Source: Verrucolacustris abundans
GTDB lineage: Bacteria; Verrucomicrobiota; Verrucomicrobiia; Methylacidiphilales; Verrucolacustridaceae
Direction: 5' to 3'
Length of the DNA stretch: 64,000 nucleotides
NCBI GenBank assembly: GCA_965194535.1
Contig: OZ239145.1
Coordinates: 186,001-250,000 of the forward strand
The translations under genes and the position numbers were made by a program. The notes beneath the pieces are model-generated. The model saw nothing but the letters and a program-made list of their open reading frames with translations, was not told where the DNA came from and searched no databases. The stretch's first letter is position 1, and every line of letters begins with the position of its first letter. Shown here one piece after another: positions 41,989 to 50,368 of the stretch.

Positions 41989-44900
41989 ATGGAATCGCGT
42001 GAAAGAGTTATTTTGCGTCGGGGGCAACTCGAAAAGGCCCTTCGGGAGAGGATTGTGATGATGGACGGCGCGATGGGGACGATGATCCAACGTCATAAGT
42101 TGACGGAGAAGGATTTCCGCGGAGAAAGGTATGCGAATCACCCTAGTGATCTGAAGGGAAATAATGATCTTCTCACGCTGACCCGGCCCGATGTCATTGG
42201 AGGAATCCATCGGGCGTATTTGGAGGGAGGGGCAGAAATTATCGAGACCAACACGTTTAATTCGACTTCGATTTCTCAAGCTGACTACGGATTGGAAGGG
42301 GCTGTGAGGGAGATCAACCTTGAGGCGGCTCGCTTGGCGCGAAAAGTGGCGGATGAGCACATGAAAGCCAATCCTAGTAAATTGGCCTGGGTTGCAGGGG
42401 CGGTGGGGCCGACCAACCGGACGGCATCGATGTCACCCGATGTGAACCGACCCGAGTATCGGGCGGTTTCCTTTCGGCAGCTTGCCGACGCATATGGGGA
42501 GCAGGTAAGAGCCTTAATTGAGGGAGGAGTGGATGTACTTCTTCCCGAGACCACGTTTGACACTTTAAATCTTAAGGCAGCGTTGTGGGCGATGGAGGAG
42601 GTTTTTGACGAGTTGGGGTATCGATTGCCTGTTATGATTTCAGTGACGATTACCGATGCATCGGGAAGAACTCTGTCTGGGCAGACAACCGAGGCGTTCT
42701 GGCATTCGATTCGGCATGCCCAGCCCTTCAGTGTTGGAATTAATTGTGCGCTGGGTCCGAAAGAGATGCGTCCTTACATGGCGGCGCTATCCAAGTTGGC
42801 CAACTGTTTTGTCAGCTGCTACCCAAACGCTGGGCTTCCGAATGCATTTGGTGGGTATGACGAGACTCCCGAGCAGATGGCGGAGGTTTTAGGAGAATTT
42901 GCCCAAGCAGGATTTTTGAACATGGTGGGAGGTTGTTGCGGCACGACGCCGGATCATATAGCGGTGATCGCTCAGGCCGTGGCGAAAGCGAAGCCCAGAA
43001 TCCCTGCAAGCCCAAGCCGCTCTACCGTGCTGGCGGGACTCGAACCTTATGAGATTGGAACGGGCGGATCATTCACCTCAATTGGTGAGAGAACGAACGT
43101 TACGGGATCGCCAAAATTCTCCGCTTTAATCAAAGAGGAAAAGTTTGAGGAGGCTGTGGCGGTCGCAAGGCAACAGGTCGAGGCGGGTGCGAACATGATC
43201 GATCTCAACTTCGACGAGGCTTTGTTGGATGGGGAGGCGAGCATGACGCGCTTTCTCCATCTGATCGGTAGTGAGCCAGAAATTGCGCGAATTCCTTTTA
43301 TTTTAGACAGTTCCAAGTGGTCAGTCCTGGAGGCGGGCCTTCAGTGTGTTCAGGGCAAAGCGGTGGTGAATTCGATCAGCCTAAAAGAGGGGGAGAAGGT
43401 CTTTTTGGAGCAGGCCAAAAAAGTCCGACGCTACGGAGCTGCCGTTATTGTGATGGCGTTTGATGAGGAGGGGCAGGCGGCCGATGCAAAGAGGAAAGTG
43501 GCGATCTGTCGAAGGGCGTATCAGCTGTTAACCGAAAAAGCTGGATTAGCGGCTGAGGACATCATCTTTGACGTAAATATTTTAACCGTGGCCACGGGAA
43601 TTGAGGAGCACAACAACTACGCAGTAGAATTCATTGAGGCGGTTCGGGAGATCAAAAAGACGTTACCTGGGTGCAAAACGAGCGGTGGACTAAGCAATAT
43701 ATCCTTTTCGTTCCGCGGGAATAATCCGGTCCGAGAAGCCATGCACTGCTGTTTCCTTTATCATGCGATTCAGGCTGGGTTGGATATGGCGATTGTGAAT
43801 GCGGGCCAGTTGGCGGTGTATGAGGAGATTCCCGCCGACCTTAAGAAAAGGGTGGAGGATGTTCTGCTGAATCGTCGTCCTGACGCTACGGAGCGTTTGT
43901 TGGAATTTGCGGAGACGGTCAAAGCGGGTGGAAAAACCGTGGTCAAAGATGAGGAGTGGAGGAAAGGTTCTGTGGATGAAAGGTTGCTCCACGCCCTACT
44001 CAAGGGAATTACTGATTTCATTGATGTGGACACGGAGGAGGCACGCCAGAAGTACGGACGGCCTTTACAAGTGATCGAGGGGCCTTTGATGGGGGGAATG
44101 CGGCATGTGGGGGATCTTTTCGGTGCGGGAAAAATGTTTCTTCCCCAAGTGGTCAAGAGTGCCCGCGTGATGAAAAAAGCGGTGGCGTATCTGACGCCCT
44201 TCATGGAGAAGGAGAAGGAAAAGGCTGGGGACAAGAGTAAAGGAGCGGGGAAAATTCTCATGGCCACGGTCAAGGGGGACGTCCATGACATTGGGAAGAA
44301 TATCGTGGGAGTTGTTTTGGCCTGTAACGGGTACGAGGTGGTGGATCTGGGCGTAATGGTTCCGTGTGAGAAGATTTTAGCTGAGGCAAAATCACGCGGG
44401 GTGGATCTGATTGGGCTGAGTGGGCTTATTACACCTTCCTTGGATGAGATGGTGACGGTGGCGGAGGAGATGAGTCGCGAAAAATTTGAAATTCCCTTGT
44501 TGATTGGTGGAGCGACGACCAGTGCGGCTCATACGGCAGTGAAGATTGCCCCTGCGTATACAGGATCAGTGGTACACGTGATTGATGCCTCGCGGGTGGT
44601 TGGAGTGGCGCAGAAGTTGCTTTCGCCTGAGAATCGAGGGGGGTATTTGAGCCAAGTTCGTACGGATCAGGAGAAGGCGAGAAAGGATTATGAGACTCGT
44701 CGGGCAGCGCAGAAACTTCTTTCGATTGGGGAGGCACGGAAGCGAGCGGCAAAGTTCGATTGGTCAAAGGATCCTGAGAAGCCTGAGTTTTTGGGGGTCA
44801 AGGTTTTCGAAAATTATCCCTTGGAGGAACTGGCGGGGTATATCGACTGGTCCCCGTTCTTTCATGCGTGGGAGCTACGGGGACGATTTCCAAAAATCCT

Positions 44901-45696
44901 TGAAGATCCAGTGGTGGGGGTGGAGTCGAAAAAGCTTTATGACGATGCGAGGATCCTCCTCGCTAAGATTTTAAAGGAAAAGCGAATCCGGGCTCGGGGT
45001 GTGATGGCTTTTTTCCCTGCGAATTCAGACGGGGACGACATTTTACTGTATGAGGATGATTCTCGAAAGAAGGTGAAAGCCAGGGTTCACGGGTTGCGGC
45101 AGCAGATGGCGAGGAGCGACGGGGAACCCAATCGTTGTCTTTCGGACTTTTTGGCGCCTGTAAGCAGTGGAAAGAAGGATTATTTAGGGGCATTTGCGGT
45201 CACTGCGGGTCACGGAGTGGAGGATTGGGCTAAGGATTTGGAAAAAGCAAACGACGATTATCAGGCGATCATGTTGAAGGCTTTAGCGGATCGGTGTGCA
45301 GAGGCGTTTGCGGAGAGGATGCATGAGTTGGCTCGATCTGCTTGGGGATTTGGGAAAAAGGAGGGGTTATCCAAAGAAGATTTGATTGATGAAAAGTATC
45401 GTGGGATTCGACCTGCTGCGGGTTATCCCGCTTGCCCTGACCATACAGAGAAGAGGGGGTTGATGGCGTTATTGGATGCGGAGACAAGTGTGGGAATTCA
45501 ACTCACAGAAAATTGTGCGATGACCCCCGCGAGCTCTGTGAGTGGCCTGTATTTTGGGCATCCCGAGGCTCGATACTTTGCGGTAGGTCCGATCGGTCGG
45601 GATCAGGTCGAAGACTATGCGGGTAGAAAAGGAGTGGCCGTGGAGGAGATTGAAAGGTGGCTACGGCCCAATTTGGCATACGATCGTAAAGAGTAA
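41989..45696 (+). CDS. metH: cobalamin-dependent methionine synthase
   Basis: This 1235-residue protein has all four MetH modules. Module one binds homocysteine through zinc cysteines in GVNCALGP (about residue 250) and GGCCGTTPDHI (about 315). The pterin module is near 350-620 (FTSIGERTNVTGS). The cobalamin module carries DVHDIGKN (the DxHxxG axial His, about 763) and the glycine motif GGATTSAAH. The C-terminal activation domain ends with ENCAMTPASSVSG (AdoMet region). It makes methionine from methyltetrahydrofolate and homocysteine. Length and module order are standard. Two AT-rich palindromes lie before the start. Confidence 0.97.
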   Translation: MESRERVILRRGQLEKALRERIVMMDGAMGTMIQRHKLTEKDFRGERYANHPSDLKGNNDLLTLTRPDVIGGIHRAYLEGGAEIIETNTFNSTSISQADYGLEGAVREINLEAARLARKVADEHMKANPSKLAWVAGAVGPTNRTASMSPDVNRPEYRAVSFRQLADAYGEQVRALIEGGVDVLLPETTFDTLNLKAALWAMEEVFDELGYRLPVMISVTITDASGRTLSGQTTEAFWHSIRHAQPFSVGINCALGPKEMRPYMAALSKLANCFVSCYPNAGLPNAFGGYDETPEQMAEVLGEFAQAGFLNMVGGCCGTTPDHIAVIAQAVAKAKPRIPASPSRSTVLAGLEPYEIGTGGSFTSIGERTNVTGSPKFSALIKEEKFEEAVAVARQQVEAGANMIDLNFDEALLDGEASMTRFLHLIGSEPEIARIPFILDSSKWSVLEAGLQCVQGKAVVNSISLKEGEKVFLEQAKKVRRYGAAVIVMAFDEEGQAADAKRKVAICRRAYQLLTEKAGLAAEDIIFDVNILTVATGIEEHNNYAVEFIEAVREIKKTLPGCKTSGGLSNISFSFRGNNPVREAMHCCFLYHAIQAGLDMAIVNAGQLAVYEEIPADLKKRVEDVLLNRRPDATERLLEFAETVKAGGKTVVKDEEWRKGSVDERLLHALLKGITDFIDVDTEEARQKYGRPLQVIEGPLMGGMRHVGDLFGAGKMFLPQVVKSARVMKKAVAYLTPFMEKEKEKAGDKSKGAGKILMATVKGDVHDIGKNIVGVVLACNGYEVVDLGVMVPCEKILAEAKSRGVDLIGLSGLITPSLDEMVTVAEEMSREKFEIPLLIGGATTSAAHTAVKIAPAYTGSVVHVIDASRVVGVAQKLLSPENRGGYLSQVRTDQEKARKDYETRRAAQKLLSIGEARKRAAKFDWSKDPEKPEFLGVKVFENYPLEELAGYIDWSPFFHAWELRGRFPKILEDPVVGVESKKLYDDARILLAKILKEKRIRARGVMAFFPANSDGDDILLYEDDSRKKVKARVHGLRQQMARSDGEPNRCLSDFLAPVSSGKKDYLGAFAVTAGHGVEDWAKDLEKANDDYQAIMLKALADRCAEAFAERMHELARSAWGFGKKEGLSKEDLIDEKYRGIRPAAGYPACPDHTEKRGLMALLDAETSVGIQLTENCAMTPASSVSGLYFGHPEARYFAVGPIGRDQVEDYAGRKGVAVEEIERWLRPNLAYDRKE

Positions 45697-45736
45697 GTTT
45701 TTTCCAAAGTGTTGGTGAGAGGGGGGTTCAATTCCA

Positions 45737-45764
45737 TTGACCGTAAACCTAGCCCCTTTAGATT
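45737..45764 (+). promoter_or_regulatory. candidate promoter of the pilus-like/secretin operon
   Basis: TTGACC (45737-45742) and TAGATT (45759-45764) are spaced by 16 bases. The -10 ends 6 bases before the ATG at 45771, so transcription would begin at or very near the start codon, giving a leaderless message. Confidence 0.5.
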
Positions 45765-45770
45765 ATTCTA

Positions 45771-46475
45771 ATGGGTCTTTTAAAAATTCTTTGCCTTGGG
45801 GTTTTGATTGCTGGGGTCCCTATCGGAGTGGGGGCGCAGGAGGAAAAGAAGGAGAAATCAAATTTGGAGTTTGGCAAGATTCAGGAGCTTGAGATAGAGC
45901 TAGCATCCGTTCCTGACTCGGTAGGCTCAGGCGGAAAACCGGCGCCCACGGTCGATGACAATAAAGCAACACAGGAAGGAAGGTGGTTGAGGATTGATGT
46001 TCCTTTTTCAACCACAAATAAGTTCACGCCTGAGGTGAAGTTTAAATTTTACTTAGAGGGTTATGAAGGGGTGCCTGAGCCCGAAGGGGGCAAGGTAAAA
46101 GAAAAATTTGTCGTGCTCACAGGAGAGGCTACGTATCGGGATGTGCCTAGGGGGAAGAAACACTATGCCGGAGTTTTTTTGCCTCCCGCATCGGTGTTGC
46201 GTTTTGCTGGGACAAAGTCTGGGGGGGAGCAAGATTGGGTTAAGGGAATGATGAATTTGAAGGTGGAAGCAACTGAGGCGGGTGCGCCAGTTCAGGGTGC
46301 CTTTGATTTGCAGGAGTCGAAGGAAAAAGGACCGAGTGGACGAGGGGGAAAGAAAGACCCTGATTGGAATAAAAGTGCCGACGCGCAAGAGATGACGGGT
46401 GTTCTGCTTCCGATTTACGATACTCCTTTTTGGCCGAAAGATTATAAGCGTTATCCTCAGCCGAAAAAGCCCTGA
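45771..46475 (+). CDS. exported protein of the pilus-like locus (Amuc_1102-like by position)
   Basis: This 234-residue protein has a signal peptide (LKILCLGVLIAGVPIGVGA) and a beta-sandwich-like body with a WLRIDVPFSTT strand and the C-terminal YDTPFWPKDYKRYP. In Akkermansia a protein of similar size (Amuc_1102) neighbours the PilM-like, Amuc_1100-like, Amuc_1099-like and secretin genes. Here it is the first gene, before the PilM-like gene. The assignment is from gene order and size, not from a strong sequence motif. A hairpin covers its stop codon. Confidence 0.65.
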   Translation: MGLLKILCLGVLIAGVPIGVGAQEEKKEKSNLEFGKIQELEIELASVPDSVGSGGKPAPTVDDNKATQEGRWLRIDVPFSTTNKFTPEVKFKFYLEGYEGVPEPEGGKVKEKFVVLTGEATYRDVPRGKKHYAGVFLPPASVLRFAGTKSGGEQDWVKGMMNLKVEATEAGAPVQGAFDLQESKEKGPSGRGGKKDPDWNKSADAQEMTGVLLPIYDTPFWPKDYKRYPQPKKP

Positions 46476-46489
46476 TCAACAGGGGCTTT
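46466..46489 (+). terminator. hairpin over the stop codon between the first two genes of the secretin operon
   Basis: AAAGCCCTG (46466-46474) pairs with CAGGGGCTTT (46480-46489) with one bulge, and the TGA stop lies in the stem. The T-run is short (TTTC), so partial termination or RNA processing is more likely than a full stop. Confidence 0.4.
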
Positions 46490-46493
46490 CATT

Positions 46494-48233
46494 ATGGCAA
46501 CTTTTGCACGAAGAGTAGTGCTGGATGTGGGGGCTGGGGAGGTCCGAATCGGTGAAATCAGTCCGGACAAACGGGGTGCGCCGGTTTTAACTCTTTTGAG
46601 GTCGGTCAGTCTCAATATAGATCCAACGAAACCGGCGGAATTTTTTCCAGCAGTTATGCAGGCGATAGGCTCTTTGGTTAAAGAAGTGGGCCTCAAGTCG
46701 GGTTTGACCACACTTTGTCTGGGTGGACCTTCGGTTTTTACACGGGTGATCAAGCTTCCGTTGAGTGACCCGGGACAAGTTGAGCAGATGGTTGGATTTG
46801 AGGCTCAGCAGGCGGTGCCTGCGATTGAGGAGGCAAGTTGGGATTTTCAGGTCTTCCCCCCAGGCCAAGCCGGAGCGGCCGAGCTGGAAGCTCTGATTGT
46901 CGCGATGAAGACTGAGACGGTCACTGAGACGATGGCGGCGGCTTCGGCGGCTGGGCTGAAAACAGATATTGTTGATCTTTCCCCCACTGCCTTGATCAAC
47001 GCTTTTCGATATCAGTACCCTGAAGTTGAGGCTTGCACCTTAATTTTGGAGATCGGAGCAAGATCGACCAATATTTTGCTGGTTGAAGGGAAAAAAATCT
47101 TTTGTCGGGTCGTGCCTCTGGGTGGTGCCAGTGTAACACAGGCAATTGCTGCGGATTTGCAGGAATCCTTTGCGGGAGCAGAGGTATTAAAAAAGGCCAA
47201 AGGTTTTGTCCATCCGGGAGGTTCGTATGAGGAGCCTGCTGAGGAGCAGGCGGCACGCATTAGTAAATTGGCTCGTGGAGTGATGACGAGATTGCACACA
47301 GAAGTTGAGCGATCGATCACCTTTTATCGAAGCCAACAGGCAGGGAGTAGGCCGACACGTGTGCTTTTGGCAGGGGGTGGAGCGGCCTTGGGTCTGACGG
47401 ATCTGTTCTTTCAGGATAAGTTAAAGATTCCTGTTGAGTATTTTCAGTCGTTTCGAAGGATGTCGATTGGAGCGGGTGTCAATCGCGCTGAGATCGCCAA
47501 AAACTTCCCTGCATGGGCAGGTTTGGTGGGAGCAGCGTTGCGGGGCCTGCCAGACAGCCCTTGCAAAATTAATATTTTGGGGTCAGCACAAAAGATGGCT
47601 GCTGGACGTGTTAAAGATCGTCCAGCGATGGTGGCGGTCGCAGTAGCGGTTGCTTTCATGCTTTTACTTCCAGGAATCCACGGGTTTTGGCAATCCGCCC
47701 GCCTAGGGGCAGTCATATCACCCCAAACTGCTGAGGTGGACGAAGTGGAAGGGGCAGTGACACAGGTAAGCACCGAGCAGAAAAAAATGAATGACCTGTT
47801 GAATCTAGCAAATCAGTCTCTTGTTTTACAGGGCGAGAGGATGAGGTGGCCTCTTTTGCTGGAGGAGATTCGGTCGAAAAGCTTGCCTGGGTTGTGGGTA
47901 ACATCCCTCAAGCTGAGTGAAAGCGCCCCGGGAGCAGAGGGGGAGGGTGCCGCTGCAAAGCCAGCCAATGGGAAGACTTCGGTGCCCGTTTTGGAAATTG
48001 GTGGATTCTTTGAGACGCAGTCAGAAGCCGCGGATGCAAAAGTGGTGGAGGACTTTCGCAAGGGTTTGAGTGAGGGTGGGATTTTGCAAAACGTAACGAC
48101 TACCCAGCGAGACAACCCTGAGCGGGTGGATGGGAAAACGGAACAAGTGGCACTCAAGTTTGCCATGAGGGCCGAGTGGCCTGTGGGTGGAGTTCCCCCC
48201 GTCGAGGCGGCTAAAAAGCCGGCGAATCCATGA
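46494..48233 (+). CDS. pilM: PilM-like actin-fold ATPase with C-terminal PilN-like part
   Basis: This 579-residue protein has an N-terminal PilM/FtsA-like actin-fold domain (about 1-350) with LDVGAGEVRIGEIS, TLILEIGARSTNILLVEGKK and LLAGGGAALGLTDLF as nucleotide loops. A membrane helix (about 380-400, VAVAVAFMLLLPGIHGFW) and a periplasmic segment follow, so the second half resembles PilN. This fused form is that of the Akkermansia Amuc_1101-like protein. It would be the cytoplasmic platform of the pilus-like or secretion machine. It overlaps the next gene by 4 bases. Confidence 0.85.
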   Translation: MATFARRVVLDVGAGEVRIGEISPDKRGAPVLTLLRSVSLNIDPTKPAEFFPAVMQAIGSLVKEVGLKSGLTTLCLGGPSVFTRVIKLPLSDPGQVEQMVGFEAQQAVPAIEEASWDFQVFPPGQAGAAELEALIVAMKTETVTETMAAASAAGLKTDIVDLSPTALINAFRYQYPEVEACTLILEIGARSTNILLVEGKKIFCRVVPLGGASVTQAIAADLQESFAGAEVLKKAKGFVHPGGSYEEPAEEQAARISKLARGVMTRLHTEVERSITFYRSQQAGSRPTRVLLAGGGAALGLTDLFFQDKLKIPVEYFQSFRRMSIGAGVNRAEIAKNFPAWAGLVGAALRGLPDSPCKINILGSAQKMAAGRVKDRPAMVAVAVAVAFMLLLPGIHGFWQSARLGAVISPQTAEVDEVEGAVTQVSTEQKKMNDLLNLANQSLVLQGERMRWPLLLEEIRSKSLPGLWVTSLKLSESAPGAEGEGAAAKPANGKTSVPVLEIGGFFETQSEAADAKVVEDFRKGLSEGGILQNVTTTQRDNPERVDGKTEQVALKFAMRAEWPVGGVPPVEAAKKPANP

Positions 48234-49261
48234 AGGGTAAGATGACTCAACGCCAGATGGTTTTGGCTGCCGCTGGGGGAGGTTTCCTGCTTGTTGCTGT
48301 TGCTGCAGGGTATTTTGGATGGAGTTCTTTGGGTGAGGTGCAATCCCAGGCCCAGGCTTTAGCGGAGCGCAAACTAAAGCCTGAGCTAGCGGCGATATTA
48401 ACAAAGCCAGGCGGTGCGGGTGCAGCTCGCAAAGAGGCTGTCGAGATTGGGAAAATAGCGGAGGAGGTCAGTCAAGCTGAGGAGAGGTTGGTTGGAAGTT
48501 GGCGGGAGGGGTATGAAAAGGCCTCTGGGGTGGGGCAAGGTTGGTCCCAAGATCCGAACCAGTGGAAGGATCGTTTGATCGCGACGAACGACCGCTTGAA
48601 AAAGCAGTCAGGAAAAAAAGGGGACAACAGCCGCGTTATTTTGGCGGATGATTTTTATTTAGGTCTGCAAGAGTACAAGCAGCAGAATCCGTCTGCGGAC
48701 AAAGTTCCTGAATTGGCTCTGCAACTTTCCGTTGCAGAAAAATTAGTGGAATTGCTGATGGACGCAAAAAAGTCGGCCAAAGAAAAGTATCCAACTCAGT
48801 GTATTGTACAGTCGATCGTGAGCCCTGGGCTTTCCGCCGCCGACCCTGATAAAAAGAGCAGTGACAAAGCAAAAGCAGGAACTAGTCCGACAGGAATTCT
48901 GCGTGAGGGATATACGTTACAGTTTGAAAGTTCACCCGAGGTTTTGTATGGCTTTATTCAAAGAGTCGCTAAGGACCCGTGGCTTTTCGTTGTGATGAAC
49001 TTGAGTTTAGAAAATGATTTGAAGGAATTTCCTAAGCGCAGTGAGATAGCCAAGAAATTCGCAGATGCAAATAAGCCCGCGGATGGGGCCGCTACCGAGA
49101 ATTCAACAGATGGGGCAAGAGGAAGTGCAAATCCGCCGACCCGCCCTCCACTTTTGATGGTGCTAGCAGGGAAAGAGAGGATGAAAGTCGTGGTGCGGAT
49201 TGATTTTGTAGGTTGGAAAACACCTGTTGCAGGGAAAGTTCCTGAGAAAAGGAAGACGTAA
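48230..49261 (+). CDS. membrane-anchored coiled-coil protein (Amuc_1100-like)
   Basis: This 343-residue protein has one N-terminal helix (about 8-30, QMVLAAAGGGFLLVAVAAGYFGW), a coiled coil (about 35-95) and a folded periplasmic domain with a PilO-like beta pattern. In the locus it stands where Akkermansia encodes Amuc_1100. Sequence similarity to Amuc_1100 was not measured; the assignment is from position, size and topology. Its stop overlaps the next start (TAATG). Confidence 0.7.
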   Translation: MKGKMTQRQMVLAAAGGGFLLVAVAAGYFGWSSLGEVQSQAQALAERKLKPELAAILTKPGGAGAARKEAVEIGKIAEEVSQAEERLVGSWREGYEKASGVGQGWSQDPNQWKDRLIATNDRLKKQSGKKGDNSRVILADDFYLGLQEYKQQNPSADKVPELALQLSVAEKLVELLMDAKKSAKEKYPTQCIVQSIVSPGLSAADPDKKSSDKAKAGTSPTGILREGYTLQFESSPEVLYGFIQRVAKDPWLFVVMNLSLENDLKEFPKRSEIAKKFADANKPADGAATENSTDGARGSANPPTRPPLLMVLAGKERMKVVVRIDFVGWKTPVAGKVPEKRKT

Positions 49262-50337
49262 TGAAACTTTCACCATGGTGGATTGGCGGAGGTGCTGGAT
49301 TGGTGGTCCTGGGGCTCGTGGGTCTAACCTTTGGGTTTCTTCAGCCCGGATGGCCGGAGCCAGTAGAAACACCCACAGGGGGAGGTAAATCTCCCATTGC
49401 TGATGCGAAACAAAAGTCCTCTGAGTTTCGCACAAAAATCGAAGAGTTGGACCAGAAGAAGGGCGCACTCAAGGATACGCTGGAGAAGCATCGGGTATTT
49501 GTATCGCGAAGCCTTGTGTTTTTGCCCAAGGAAGCTGAACCTGTTCAACCCCTGAATCCCGATCAGGTCACCGAGGATGGCATTCAAGTTGGCTGGAAGT
49601 TGAAGCATGGTTTCTCCCCTGAAGACCCTGAGGTTGGCACGCAAGATGAGGATCAAGACGGATTTACGAACATGGAGGAGTATCAAAAGAAGACCGACCC
49701 GAAAGACCCTGCCAGTAGCCCCTCGAAATGGGTAAAACTGAAAATTGCTTCAGTGGATCCAGCCAAAATGACGGTAAGTTTTTCCGGAAAGAGTGCTGGG
49801 CGATACACGTTACGTTTTAAAACAGTCGGAAAGCCTAAGGATGTAGATGTTGCGACCGGGGACAAGCTGTGGGTGCTGGTAACAGCAAAGGGAGTGGATG
49901 TCTTGAAAAGCGAGGATGAGGTCAAAGGAAGAGTGGGAGGGACGAATGCTTGCCCCCATGCGATTCCGCTTTTGGTGAAAGAGTACAAAGACGACAAGGG
50001 GATAAAATTGGATGAGAAAACAAAAACGGAGAATGAGTATGATGATTCCATGATTGTTTTGGAGAGGTCGGATGACGTGAACGAGTCGATTAGCTTGAAA
50101 ATTGACGAGAGAGGAAAGTCAAGGGGGGTGGAGTTGGGGGTGGGTGACGTGCGTTTAATTTCGATGGTACCTGGAGAGGGTGAAATGGGGCCTTATCGGG
50201 TTGGGCAAAGCTTTCCTTATGCAGGGAAAACTTTCGTTGTTATTGCAGCGAGCGCGCAAAAAGTCTCTCTGCGTATGAAGCCTGAAGGAGAGTCAGTGGA
50301 TATTCTGCCTAAGGAGATGCTCACAGCATCTCCCTAG
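49261..50337 (+). CDS. membrane-anchored periplasmic protein (Amuc_1099-like)
   Basis: This 358-residue protein has an N-terminal membrane helix (about 8-27), a short coiled coil (about 40-65) and a beta-rich periplasmic part. A calcium-loop-like DEDQDGFTNMEEYQKKTDP (about 128) is the thrombospondin type 3/dockerin-like sequence common in verrucomicrobial envelope proteins. It fills the place of Amuc_1099 between the Amuc_1100-like gene and the secretin. A PilP-like bridging role to the secretin is an inference. Confidence 0.7.
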   Translation: MKLSPWWIGGGAGLVVLGLVGLTFGFLQPGWPEPVETPTGGGKSPIADAKQKSSEFRTKIEELDQKKGALKDTLEKHRVFVSRSLVFLPKEAEPVQPLNPDQVTEDGIQVGWKLKHGFSPEDPEVGTQDEDQDGFTNMEEYQKKTDPKDPASSPSKWVKLKIASVDPAKMTVSFSGKSAGRYTLRFKTVGKPKDVDVATGDKLWVLVTAKGVDVLKSEDEVKGRVGGTNACPHAIPLLVKEYKDDKGIKLDEKTKTENEYDDSMIVLERSDDVNESISLKIDERGKSRGVELGVGDVRLISMVPGEGEMGPYRVGQSFPYAGKTFVVIAASAQKVSLRMKPEGESVDILPKEMLTASP

Positions 50338-50368
50338 TCATTGGTAAGTTCTTCACGAGAGGCTATGG

